A DNA stretch of 64,000 nt from Actinospica acidithermotolerans (GTDB taxonomy: Bacteria; Actinomycetota; Actinomycetes; Streptomycetales; Catenulisporaceae): the NCBI RefSeq assembly GCF_018139625.1, contig NZ_JAGSOH010000015.1, positions 1 through 64,000 of the forward strand, read 5' to 3'. Below, piece by piece: positions 30,958 through 40,200 of this stretch. Made by a program: the position numbers and the translations under genes. The notes beneath the pieces were generated by a model, which did not search any database, had not been told where the DNA came from, and was given only the letters and a program-made list of their open reading frames with translations. Positions within the stretch are counted from its first letter, which is position 1. Every line of letters begins with the position of its first letter.

Positions 30958-31602
30958 ATGCGCATCGTGGTGGCGGAGGACTCCCCGATCCTGCGGGCCG
31001 GGCTGGTGGGCCTGCTCGAGGACGAGGGGCACGAGGTGGTCGCGGCGCTACCCGACGCGACCCGGCTGCGCGAGGCGGTCGAGGAGCACCGCCCGCAGAT
31101 CGTGGTCTCCGACATCCGGATGCCCCCCACCCACACCGACGAGGGCCTGCGCGCCGCCATCGAGCTGCGCGCCGCCGACCCGAGCCTCAGAATCCTGATC
31201 TTCTCGCAGTACGTCGAGACCCAGTACGCGAGCCGCCTCCTGGCCGGCAACTCGGCCGGCGTCGGCTACCTGCTCAAGGAGCGCGTTATGGACACCAAGG
31301 ACTTCATGGACGCACTGGAGCGCGTCGCATCCGGCGGCACCGCCCTGGACCCGGAGGTCGTCTCCCAACTCGTGGGCGCCAGCAACTCGCGCAACGCCCT
31401 GGAGACCCTCACCCCCCGCGAACGCGAGGTGCTGGGCCTCATGGCCGAAGGCCGCTCCAACGCCGCCATCGCGGCGGCGCTGTTCGTCACGGAACGCGCG
31501 GTCGAGAAGCACGTGGCGAGCATCTTCACGAAGCTGGACCTGCCGGTCTCCGGCGCCGACCACCGCCGGGTGCTCGCGGTGCTGAGGTATCTGGGCGTGT
31601 AG
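30958..31602 (+). CDS. LuxR-family response regulator
   Basis: 214 aa. The receiver domain has acidic residues EDS near the N-terminus, the phospho-acceptor in IVVSDIRMPP (~residue 51) and a conserved Lys in YLLKERV. The C-terminal NarL/LuxR helix-turn-helix is LTPREREVLGLMAEGRSNAAIAAALFVTERAVEKHVASIF. ATG 30958 lies four bases after the kinase stop and has TGAGGG just upstream. It is the last gene of the ABC/two-component module. Confidence 0.95.
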   Translation: MRIVVAEDSPILRAGLVGLLEDEGHEVVAALPDATRLREAVEEHRPQIVVSDIRMPPTHTDEGLRAAIELRAADPSLRILIFSQYVETQYASRLLAGNSAGVGYLLKERVMDTKDFMDALERVASGGTALDPEVVSQLVGASNSRNALETLTPREREVLGLMAEGRSNAAIAAALFVTERAVEKHVASIFTKLDLPVSGADHRRVLAVLRYLGV

Positions 31603-31670
31603 CCGCGTCTCGCAATCAGGCTGACGGCACTTCGGCTCGATGCCGAGGACCCCTCGCGTCCAGCAGGCGT

Positions 31671-31782
31671 GACGATGGCGATGACGGAGGCCACTGCTTC
31701 ATCTGCGAGCTCGCTGACGAGCCAACGACACCTGAGCACGAGACCGTGCTCTACCGCGATGAGCACTGGGCAGCGCAAACCA
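31671..31782 (+). pseudogene. Remnant of a HIT-family gene
   Basis: One frame reads GDDGGHCFICELADEPTTPE then HETVLYRDEHWAAQ, which resembles the N-terminus of actinobacterial HIT proteins (C-x-x-C followed by an acidic DEHW segment). After about 35 residues the resemblance ends abruptly in Arg/Pro-rich noise near the end of pcrA. No start codon with a ribosome site precedes it and the catalytic HIT triad is absent, so it looks like a truncated relic. Confidence 0.45.
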
Positions 31783-31802
31783 CGGGGTGCGACAGCACCC
31801 CG
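31783..31802 (-). terminator. Hairpin downstream of pcrA
   Basis: CGGGGTGC (31783-31790) pairs with GCACCCCG (31795-31802), loop GACA. On the minus strand TGGTTTG follows. It lies about 50 nt past the pcrA stop. Confidence 0.5.
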
Positions 31803-31850
31803 AACCCCAGCCGTCCACCGCGACGCCGGCCCCGAGCTGAATCAGGACGG

Positions 31851-34259
31851 TCACAGCTTCTGCAGCGGTGCGAAGGCGAGCACCAGCTTCCTGACTCCCT
31901 CGGATCCGAAGTCCACCGTCGCGTGCTCGCCGGTGCGGCCCTCGACGGAGACGACCGTCCCCAGTCCGTAGGTGTCGTGGATGACGCGGTCGCCGGGGGC
32001 GACGGAGATCGGCTCGCGGCCGAAGGCGCCGAGGGACTTGAAGCCGGTCTTGCGCGTCTTGCTGGCGGACGCGGTCAGCTGCGGGGTCTGGGTGCCGAAC
32101 GCGGTGGAGCTCGGGGCGGGGGCCTCGCGCTCCCATTGGACCAGATCCTTCGGGACCTCGCTGACGAAGCGGCTCTCGGGGTTGTAGGCGGGGGCGCCCC
32201 AGGCGGAGCGGAGGACGGCGCGGCTGAAGTACAGGCGCTGGCGGGCCCGGGTGATACCCACGTAGGCGAGCCGGCGCTCCTCCTCCAGCTCCTGCGTGTT
32301 GCCGAGGGCGCGGGTGTGCGGGAAGACGCCCTCCTCCAGGCCGGTCAGGAAGACGACCGGGAACTCGAGGCCCTTGGCCGTGTGCAGCGTCATCAGGGTG
32401 ATGAGGCCGTCTTCGTGCTCGCCGGGGATCTGGTCGGCGTCGGCGACGAGGGCGACGCGCTCGAGGAAGCCGTCTATCCCCTCGTTGCCCTCGGTGCTCT
32501 CGTACTCGTGGGCGACGGCGACGAGCTCCTGGAGGTTCTCGGCGCGGCTCTCGTCCTGCGGGTCGGTGGACTCCTGCAGGTCGGCGAGGTAGCCGGTGCG
32601 CTCCAGGATCGCTTCGAGCACCTCGGCCGGGCCGGCGCCGTCCTCGACCTTCTCGCGCAGGCCGGCCATGAGCGCGGCGAATCCCTTGACGGCGTTGAGG
32701 GAGCGGGCGGCCATGCCGTAGGCCTCGTCGGCGCGGTCGACGGCCGCGCCGAAGGAGATGCGCTCGCGGTTGGCGAGCGCGTCGAGCATCGCCTCGGCGC
32801 GGTCGCCGATGCCGCGCTTGGGCACGTTGATGATGCGCTTCAGGGAGACGGAGTCGTCCGGGTTCGCCAGCGACCTGAGGTAGGCCAGGACATCCTTGAC
32901 CTCCTTGCGCTCGTAGAAGCGCACGCCGCCGACCACGCGGTAGGGCAGGCCGACCCGGATGAAGCACTCCTCGAACGCGCGGGACTGCGCGTTGGTCCGG
33001 TAGAACACGGCCACGTCGCCGGGCTTGGCCAGCCCCTCGTCGGTGAGCCGGTCCACCTCGTTGGCGACGAAGGCGGCCTCGTCGTGCTCGGAGTCGGCGA
33101 CGTAGCCGATGATCCGCTCGCCGGCGCCGGAGTCGGTCCACAGGTTCTTCGGCTTGCGGCCGCGGTTCTTCTCGATCACCGCGTTCGCGGCGGTCAGGAT
33201 GGTCTGGGTGGAGCGGTAGTTCTGCTCAAGCAGGATCGTCTTGGCGTTCGGGTAGTCCGCCTCGAACTCGAGGATGTTGCGGATCGTGGCGCCGCGGAAG
33301 GCGTAGATCGACTGGTCCGCGTCGCCGACGACGCACAGCTCGGCGGGCGGGAGCTCGCCGTCCGCCGGGCCGACGAGTTCGCGGACCAGCACGTACTGCG
33401 CGTGGTTGGTGTCCTGGTACTCGTCGACCAGCACGTGCCGGAAGCGGCGGCGGTAGCTCTCGGCGACGGCCGGGAACGCCTGGAAGAGGTTGACCGTCGT
33501 CATGATCAGGTCGTCGAAGTCCAGCGCCTTCGCCGCGATGAGCCGGTTCTGGTAGACGCCGTAGACCTCGGCGATCAGCTGCTCGCGGTCCGACTGCGCG
33601 GCGTCGCGCGCCGACTCGTGGTCGACCAGCTCGTTCTTGAGCGCGGAGACCGCGGCGAGCAGGCCGCGCGGCGGGTGCCGCTTGACGTCCAGGTCGAGGT
33701 CCCTGGCCACCTGCGTCATCAGCCGGCGCGAGTCGTCCGCGTCGTAGATGGTGAAGGAGGACGGCAGGCCCAGGTGCTCGTGCTCGCGGCGCAGGATGCG
33801 CACGCAGGCGGAGTGGAACGTGGAGACCCACATCATCCGGGCGCGCGGGCCGATCAGCGCCTCGACCCGCTCGCGCATCTCGGCGGCGGCCTTGTTGGTG
33901 AAGGTGATCGCCAGGATCTCGCCGGGGTGCACGCCGCGCTCGCCGAGCAGGTAGGCGATGCGGTTGGTGAGCACCCGGGTCTTGCCGGAGCCGGCGCCGG
34001 CGACGATGAGCAGCGGGGCGCCGCTGTGCACGACGGCCTCGCGCTGGGCCGGGTTGAGGCCGTCCAGCATCGCGGTCATGTCCCGCGCGGCGGCGGGCGC
34101 GAACGGCGGCGCCCCCGCAGACGACGGGGCCGGCAGATCGCCGCGCTCCTGCTCACGGGGCGCCGGGCGGCCGAGACCGGGCAGCGCGGACTCCGCCCGG
34201 TGCCGCGCGGGGGCGGGAGGCTTGGGCAGATCGAACAGGGGGGTCTCGTAGCCGCTCAT
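31851..34259 (-). CDS. pcrA: UvrD/PcrA-family ATP-dependent DNA helicase
   Basis: 802 aa. Superfamily 1A helicase acting in repair and replication-fork processing. After a ~60-residue disordered N-terminus come LNPAQREAVVH (Q motif), AGAGSGKTRVL (I), TFTNKAAAEMRERV (Ia), VDEYQDTNHAQ (II), GDADQSIYAFRGA (III), QNYRSTQTIL (IV), TLHTAKGLEFPVVFLTG (V) and YVGITRARQRLYFSRA (VI). The C-terminal ~50 residues (GDRVIHDTYGLGTVVSVEG) are the Tudor-like RNA polymerase-binding domain. ATG 34259 gives MSGYETPLFD, the normal start; an ATG 75 nt upstream is less likely. Confidence 0.97.
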   Translation of the reverse strand: MSGYETPLFDLPKPPAPARHRAESALPGLGRPAPREQERGDLPAPSSAGAPPFAPAAARDMTAMLDGLNPAQREAVVHSGAPLLIVAGAGSGKTRVLTNRIAYLLGERGVHPGEILAITFTNKAAAEMRERVEALIGPRARMMWVSTFHSACVRILRREHEHLGLPSSFTIYDADDSRRLMTQVARDLDLDVKRHPPRGLLAAVSALKNELVDHESARDAAQSDREQLIAEVYGVYQNRLIAAKALDFDDLIMTTVNLFQAFPAVAESYRRRFRHVLVDEYQDTNHAQYVLVRELVGPADGELPPAELCVVGDADQSIYAFRGATIRNILEFEADYPNAKTILLEQNYRSTQTILTAANAVIEKNRGRKPKNLWTDSGAGERIIGYVADSEHDEAAFVANEVDRLTDEGLAKPGDVAVFYRTNAQSRAFEECFIRVGLPYRVVGGVRFYERKEVKDVLAYLRSLANPDDSVSLKRIINVPKRGIGDRAEAMLDALANRERISFGAAVDRADEAYGMAARSLNAVKGFAALMAGLREKVEDGAGPAEVLEAILERTGYLADLQESTDPQDESRAENLQELVAVAHEYESTEGNEGIDGFLERVALVADADQIPGEHEDGLITLMTLHTAKGLEFPVVFLTGLEEGVFPHTRALGNTQELEEERRLAYVGITRARQRLYFSRAVLRSAWGAPAYNPESRFVSEVPKDLVQWEREAPAPSSTAFGTQTPQLTASASKTRKTGFKSLGAFGREPISVAPGDRVIHDTYGLGTVVSVEGRTGEHATVDFGSEGVRKLVLAFAPLQKL

Positions 34260-34396
34260 CGCACCCGAGTGTAGAACCGTCCGCCGACAACGGCCGGATC
34301 CGTGAGTTCGCTCACAGGCCGTGCGGGGGCGCACGGGGGCGGAGCGTGATTTGGATTACGGTTGAATAACGAGACGAGTCTGACCTCTGGAGACCG

Positions 34397-35347
34397 ATGA
34401 GCGAGCGAGACAACGCGCGGGAACCGCAGGACGACAGGAAGCCGCGACTGAATCTGACCACGAGTCAGGTCGCGGCTTCCGCGTTGGCGGCCTGCTGCGC
34501 CTCGGTCGTCGCCTCGTACCTCGGCGTGGCCGGCACGGTGATCGGCGCGGCGGTCGGCTCGATCGTGGCGACGACCGGCGCGGCGGTCTGGGCCCACCTG
34601 TTCCGCACGGGCGGGGACAAGATCAAGCAGACGCTGCTGGTGAACGGTCAGCTGATCGAGGTCGAGACGGACGCGGAGGATGCGAAGCGGGCGGAGAAGG
34701 CACAGCAGGCGGAGCGGGCGCGGGCCGGAGCGCAGGACGCAGGGCAGGCGGCGCGGCCGGTGCCGGCCGGACGTTTCTACAGCGCGGCGGCAGCGCCCGC
34801 GGTAGCGCTGTGGACGCCCAAGGAGGCCACGGCCGAGACCGAGGTCGTCCGGGACGAGACGAAGCTGATCCTGCCGCCCGGGGTGGACGCGGACCGGACC
34901 CGGCTGCTCACTCCGCCGGCGACCGGGGACGAGCCGAGCCCCGTGCGCCGCAACCGCCTCGCCCGGATCCTCAAGTACCGCAAGCCGATGGGCATAGCCG
35001 CGGCCATCCTCGCGGTCTTCAGCGTCTCGATCGTCGTCGGCATGTTCGCCGGCGCCCCGGTGCGCGACGCGGGCTCGAACACGACGCCCTCGACGACCAC
35101 GACGACGACCGTGACCGAGACGACCCGGAAGGCGACCGGTGACGGCTCGTCAGCGTCGCCGGATTCCACGCAGTCGCAGGGATCCGAGGCCACGTCATCG
35201 GCGTCGGCGTCCTCCTCAGGCTCGGCCTCGTCCTCACCCTCGGCGAGTTCCTCGGCGTCGCCCGGGGCCTCCGCGTCGGCCGGCTCCACGGGGACCGCGA
35301 GCGGTTCGCCTCAGGCCCAGGGCGCGACCAGCACCGGATCTCCCTGA
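34397..35347 (+). CDS. Membrane protein with Ser/Ala/Thr-rich extracellular tail
   Basis: 316 aa. Residues ~24-70 hold two hydrophobic segments (QVAASALAACCASVVASYLG, GTVIGAAVGSIVATTGAAVW). A charged middle region (~75-195) follows, then a TM helix (MGIAAAILAVFSVSIVVGMF), then a ~100-residue tail made almost only of Ser, Thr, Ala, Gly and Pro. Such a tail suggests a wall-spanning or glycosylated stalk. It diverges from pcrA; ATG 34397 has GGAG four bases upstream. Proteins of this type sit next to pcrA in other actinomycetes but have no assigned function. Confidence 0.72.
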   Translation: MSERDNAREPQDDRKPRLNLTTSQVAASALAACCASVVASYLGVAGTVIGAAVGSIVATTGAAVWAHLFRTGGDKIKQTLLVNGQLIEVETDAEDAKRAEKAQQAERARAGAQDAGQAARPVPAGRFYSAAAAPAVALWTPKEATAETEVVRDETKLILPPGVDADRTRLLTPPATGDEPSPVRRNRLARILKYRKPMGIAAAILAVFSVSIVVGMFAGAPVRDAGSNTTPSTTTTTTVTETTRKATGDGSSASPDSTQSQGSEATSSASASSSGSASSSPSASSSASPGASASAGSTGTASGSPQAQGATSTGSP

Positions 35348-35756
35348 ATTACCTCGACACACACCGTTGACCGGCGGATATCGGAGCGTGCACACTATGC
35401 ACGACTCATGAGAATGAGAACCCGACTTCTTGCCGACGCTCTGTCGGAAACCCTTCCTCCGCTTGGCGCATCACGAAACGGCTCGCATGCCGGTCCGTTT
35501 GGTCCGGTTCGCCCGACCGGCAAAACGGACAGAGCACGGCAGACTCCGACCATTCGCCACCGCCCGGCGGCCCGCGTACGGCCACGGTTCGATCACGACG
35601 GGGGCAAAGAGAACTTAAAGAGCGGGGCCGAAAAATCGATGCCCCGCATGCACATGGCTAGAGTCCACAATCAGATAACCGCCCCACGCGGGGTCGCCAG
35701 ACCCCCGGCGGATATCCGCGCCGAGTCCAATCGGCGGGGCCTCGAAGGGCCGTGCA
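35348..35756 (+). other. ~400-nt gap upstream of c-di-AMP riboswitch
   Basis: No credible gene; the open frames overlapping it lack codon bias and run into the riboswitch. A weak TTGACC (35367-35372) with CACACT 18 nt later could be a promoter, but it would imply a ~560-nt leader. Confidence 0.4.
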
Positions 35757-35927
35757 GCGCGACTGCCGCGCGATACGGACCGCCGGGGAACCGTCGCGGA
35801 GCCGGGGACCCACCCGCAGCACCGGGGTGAATCACCGCGCCCGACCGGATCGCACCCGCGACCCGCGAAGGCAAGGTGTAGGGCGAACACTTCCCGCCCG
35901 AACCCGTCAGCTAACCCGGTAGGCGCC
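35757..35927 (+). ncRNA. c-di-AMP (ydaO-yuaA) riboswitch
   Basis: The conserved blocks GGAGCCGGGGACCCAC (from ~35799), GGGGTGAATC (35823-35833 area) and CCCGAACCCGTCAGCTAACC (35896-35915 area) occur in the right order and spacing for the ydaO class. An outer P1 stem pairs CTGCCG (35763-35768) with CGGTAG (35917-35922), extended by GCG/CGC past an A-G mismatch. It ends 17 nt before the start of a secreted NlpC/P60 hydrolase, the classic target in actinomycetes. Ligand binding is normally an OFF signal for wall hydrolases, so high c-di-AMP should reduce expression. Confidence 0.88.
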
Positions 35928-35943
35928 ACCGGAAGAGGAACGC

Positions 35944-36957
35944 ATGCCGTCTCACCGCGCCCCGAAACTCTCGCCGCGCAAGGCGTCGGCCGTCGCCCTG
36001 GTGGGCGTCGCCGCCGGATCCACCCTCCTGATGCAGGGCAGCGCACACGCCGAGACCCTGTCGCAGGCCAAGGCCGACTACAACACCAAGATGCAGCAGT
36101 CGGAGGTCGCGACCGAGGCCTACAACGCGGCGAACGAGCAGGCCGCGACGCTGCAGGCGAAGGTCAACAGCCTTCAGGCGCAGATCTCCACCGCGACCGC
36201 CGAGATGAGCTCGCTGCAGCGCACGATGGGCCTGCAGGCCGCGCAGCAGTACGAGAACGCGGGCATGTCCTCGACCCTGGAGCTCGCCCTCGAGTCCAGC
36301 CCCGAGACCTACCTGAACAAGGCGCTGGCCAGCAACGAGATCTCGCAGAAGGAGGCGCAGCTGCTCAAGCAGCTGGCCACCGACAAGGCGCAGATCGCCG
36401 CCGACCAGAAGCTCGCGCAGACCGAGCTGGCCCAGCAGCAGGCGGCCGTGGCCACGGCGCAGAAGCAGAAGACCGCGGCCCTCGCCGCCGCCAGCCAGGC
36501 GAAGTCCGTGATCAGTACGCTGAGCGCGGCGCAGCAGGCCACGATCACCTCGGGCGGCGGCAGCACCACGAACACCGTCAAGGTGGTCGCGTCGAACTCC
36601 CGCGCCGCAACAGCCGTCGCGTACGCGGAGTCGAAGCTCGGCGACAGCTATGTCTACGCCGCCTCCGGGCCGAGCACGTTCGACTGCTCCGGCCTGACGA
36701 TGGCCGCCTGGGCCGCCGCGGGCGTCACGCTGCCGCACAACGCCGCCGAGCAGATGAGCGTCACGCAGTCCGTCAGCGAGTCTCAGGCCCAGCCCGGCGA
36801 CCTGGTCTTCTTCTACGACGGCCCCGGCTACGTCGGCCACGTCGGCATTTACCTGGGCAACGGCATGCTGATCGACGCCCCGCACACCGGAGCCTGGGTG
36901 CGCGAGATCTCCCTGAGCAACATAGGCATGCAGGTCGCCGGCTTCGGCCGCGTGTAG
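35944..36957 (+). CDS. Secreted NlpC/P60 peptidoglycan hydrolase
   Basis: 337 aa. A Sec signal peptide (KASAVALVGVAAGSTLLMQGSAHA, cleavage probably after AHA) is followed by two long coiled-coil stretches (~40-115 and ~130-195). The NlpC/P60 domain (~215-337) has the catalytic Cys in FDCSGL (C248) and His in GHVGIY (H299). It is predicted to cleave D-Glu-mDAP-type bonds in peptidoglycan during growth or germination. ATG 35944 has GAAGAGGAA just upstream. It is under the c-di-AMP riboswitch directly preceding it. Confidence 0.95.
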   Translation: MPSHRAPKLSPRKASAVALVGVAAGSTLLMQGSAHAETLSQAKADYNTKMQQSEVATEAYNAANEQAATLQAKVNSLQAQISTATAEMSSLQRTMGLQAAQQYENAGMSSTLELALESSPETYLNKALASNEISQKEAQLLKQLATDKAQIAADQKLAQTELAQQQAAVATAQKQKTAALAAASQAKSVISTLSAAQQATITSGGGSTTNTVKVVASNSRAATAVAYAESKLGDSYVYAASGPSTFDCSGLTMAAWAAAGVTLPHNAAEQMSVTQSVSESQAQPGDLVFFYDGPGYVGHVGIYLGNGMLIDAPHTGAWVREISLSNIGMQVAGFGRV

Positions 36958-37036
36958 CCGCTCACCAGAACACCTCAGGCCATGTGACCTGGCGGCGTTC
37001 TCAACCCCCCTCCCCCTCGTGAGGACGCTGCCTTCC

Positions 37037-37124
37037 AGCGCCCGGATCGCCGGGGCCTTCGCGACCCGCAACCTCTCCCCCCTGTGCGGATCGCGGAGCC
37101 CTACCCACCGGCGATCCGGGCGCT
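37037..37124. terminator. Large nested inverted repeat between convergent genes
   Basis: Perfect 17-bp arms (37037-37053 and 37108-37124) enclose a second 10-bp imperfect pair (37061-37070 with 37085-37094). The structure lies between the NlpC/P60 and ABC exporter stops and may be a bidirectional terminator, though the 54-nt separation of the outer arms is long for one. Confidence 0.4.
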
Positions 37125-37200
37125 AATACCTCTGCCCGGGTGCCGCCGCCTCGGCGAGCCGGTCCGCGGAGACGATGCTGAATCAACCACCTGACACAGG

Positions 37201-40200
37201 CTACGCGGACTGGGGCGCGCCCTCCGAGCTCGCGTGCATGAAGCTGTTCCACAGCCGCGCGTAGGCGCCTTCGGCGGCGAGCAGGTCGTCGTGCGTGCCG
37301 TCCTCGACGATGAGGCCGCCGTCGAGCACGAGGATGCGGTCGGCGCGGGCGGCGGTGGTGAGCCGGTGCGCGACGACGAGGGTCGTGCGGGATCGGGACA
37401 CCTCGTCCATGGCGCGCGTGACGGCGGCCTCGCTGGCGAGGTCGAGGGCCGCGGTGGCCTCGTCGAGCAGCAGGATGTCCGGGTCCACGAGGTAGGCCCG
37501 GGCCAGCGCGAGCAGCTGCCGCTGACCGGCCGACAGGCTCCGCCCGCGCTCGCCGACCTGGTGCAGGTAGCCGCCGGAAAGCTTGGCGACCATCTCGTGC
37601 GCGCCGACGGCCCGGGCCGCGGCCTCGATCTCGGCGTCGGACGCGCCGGGCCGGCCGTAGGCGATGGCCTCGGCGACCGTGCCCGGGAACAGGTACGCCT
37701 CCTGCGGGACGACGCCGAGCCGTCCGCGGTACTCGCTGAGGTCGTAATCGCGCAGGTCGACGCCGTCGACCAGCACCGCGCCCGAGGTCGGGTCGTAGTA
37801 CCGGGCGACCATCTTGACCATGGTGGACTTGCCCGCGCCGGTCTCGCCGACCAGGGCCACGGTCGTGCCCGGGTCGATCACGACGTTGACGCCCGCCGCG
37901 TCCTCGCCGCGGCCGCCGAGCGCCGGGTTCGCGCTGGTCGTGTAGCCGAAGCGCAGGTCCCTGAACTCGATCAGCCCGGTCAGCCCGGTCACCGGCGCCG
38001 GCTTCTCGCGCTCCGGCGTGTTCGTGCGCGTACGCAGCAGGTCGGTGATCCGGCGCAGGCCGACGGCCGCCTGCTGGTAGCTGTCGAACACCTGCGAGAG
38101 GTTCTGCACCGGCGCGAAGAACATGTCCACGTACAGCAGGTACGCGATCAGCGCGCCCGCCGTCATCGAACCCTGATGGATCAGGTGGGCGCCGTAGACG
38201 ATCGCGAACGCGGCGGTCAGGTCCGCCAGCAGCTGCACGAACGGGAAGTACGTGGCGATGTACTTCTGCGCCCTGAGCCGGGAGACGCGGTAGGCGTCGG
38301 TCTTGCCCGCGTAGCGCGTGCGGTTGACGCCCTCGCGGCGGAAGGCCTGGGTCACCCGCATGCCCGCGACGTTCTCCTGGAGGTCCGCGTTCACGGCGCT
38401 GATCCGGTCGCGCGCCTCGCTGTAGGCCTTCGAGGAGCGCCGCTTGAAGATCACCGTGGCCACGATCAGGATCGGGATCACCGCGAAGACCACCAGCGAC
38501 ATCCGCCAGTTCACCACGATCAGCGCGCCGGCGATGCCGAAGAACGTCAGGATCGAGACGACCGTGGTGGACACGCCGTTCTGCAGGAACGTGGAGAGCG
38601 CGTCGATGTCCGAGGTCATCCGGGTCATCAGCCGCCCGGCCATCTCCTTCTCGTAGAAGTCGAGGCCGAGGCGCTGCAGGTGCGCGAAGGCCTTGAGCCG
38701 CAGCGTGTAGAGCAGCCGCTCGCCCATCCGGCCGGTGACCATCGTCTGGATCGCCTCGACGACCCAGTCCGCGAGCACGAGGCAGAATCCGACGATCGCC
38801 ATCGCGGCGATGACGTGGTACGCCGCGCCCTGGATGCCCTCGTCGACGCCGGTGCGGATCAGGGCCGGGATCGCCAGCGAGGCGAGCGCGTCGGCGCTCT
38901 CCAGGAGCAGGCCGAAGACGAGCACGACGAGGAAGGGCCGCAGCAGACGCTTGAGCGAGAACGCGTAGTCGGGCGCGGTGACGGCGGCCTTGTCCAGATC
39001 AGGCTTGTCGTTGGCCGGCGGCAGCGCCGCGACCTTGGCGAGCAGCTCCGGTGTGGCCGGGAGCGCGGCGATCATGTTGCGGCCGCCGCCACCTCCGCCG
39101 CCTCCGCCGCCCTGCGGCACGCGGTTGGCCGCTGCTGCCGCCGCCTGCGCCGATTCGCTGTACTGCGGGAGCTTCGAGTGGTCCCACAGCGCCGGGGTGA
39201 CGCCGTCGACCTGCACCATCGCGTTGTCGACCGGCAGTTCGCCGGCGTCCACGCCCTCGGCGTCGTCGCCCGGGCCGGACAGCAGCAGCCGGTAGAGCGG
39301 GCAGTCGCGCTCGAGCTCCTCGGCCGTGCCGACGGCGACCAGGCGGCCGTGGTCCAGTACCGCGATCCGGTCGGCGAGCTGCAGGGTGGAGCGGCGGTGG
39401 GCGATCAGGAGGGTCGTGCGGTTCTCCATCACGCGGTGCAGCGTCGCGTGTATCTCGGCCTCGGTGGCGGCGTCCACGGCCGAGGTCGCATCGTCCAGCA
39501 GCAGGATCTGCGGGTCGGTGATCAGCGCTCGGGCGAGGGCGACCCGCTGGCGCTGGCCGCCGGAGAGGGTGAGGCCCTGCTCGCCGACGACCGTGTCGTA
39601 GCCGTCCGGCAGCTCCTCGATGAAGCGGTCGGCCTCGGCGGCCCGCGCGGCGGCGCGGACCTGCTCGTCGGTGGCGTTCGGCGCGCCGTAGGCGATGTTC
39701 GCGCGCACGGAGTCGGAGAAGAGGAACGCCTCCTCCATGACCAGCCCGATCGACGCGCGCACCGACTCGGTCGTCACGTCGCGCAGGTCCTGGCCGCCGA
39801 TGCGCACGCCGCCGCCCTGTGGGTCGTAGAAGCGCGGCAGCAGCATGGCGAGCGTGGACTTGCCGGAACCCGAGGTGCCGATCACCGCCATCGTCTCGCC
39901 GTGCCGCACGCTCAGGTCCAGGCCGTGCAGCACCGGCTCGGAGGCGAGGTAGCCGAAGGTCACGTCGCGGAACTCGACGTCCAGCGCCTCGTGCGGGATC
40001 GAGCCCGCGCCGGGCCTGTCCTGGATGTCGGGCTTCGAATCGATGACCTCGAACACGCGGATGGCGCTGGCGCGGACCTGCTGGCCGAAGGTGATCAGCG
40101 TGGTGAGCATCCGGACCGGGCCGACGAACGCGGCCAGGTAGCTGGAGAAGGCGAAGAAGGTGCCGATGGTGATCTGGCCGTTCAGCGCCATCCAGCCGCC

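Noticed and set aside
35408-35830. A 140-codon frame upstream of the NlpC/P60 gene
   Set aside because: It runs through conserved riboswitch sequence and lacks codon-position bias, so it is non-coding leader.
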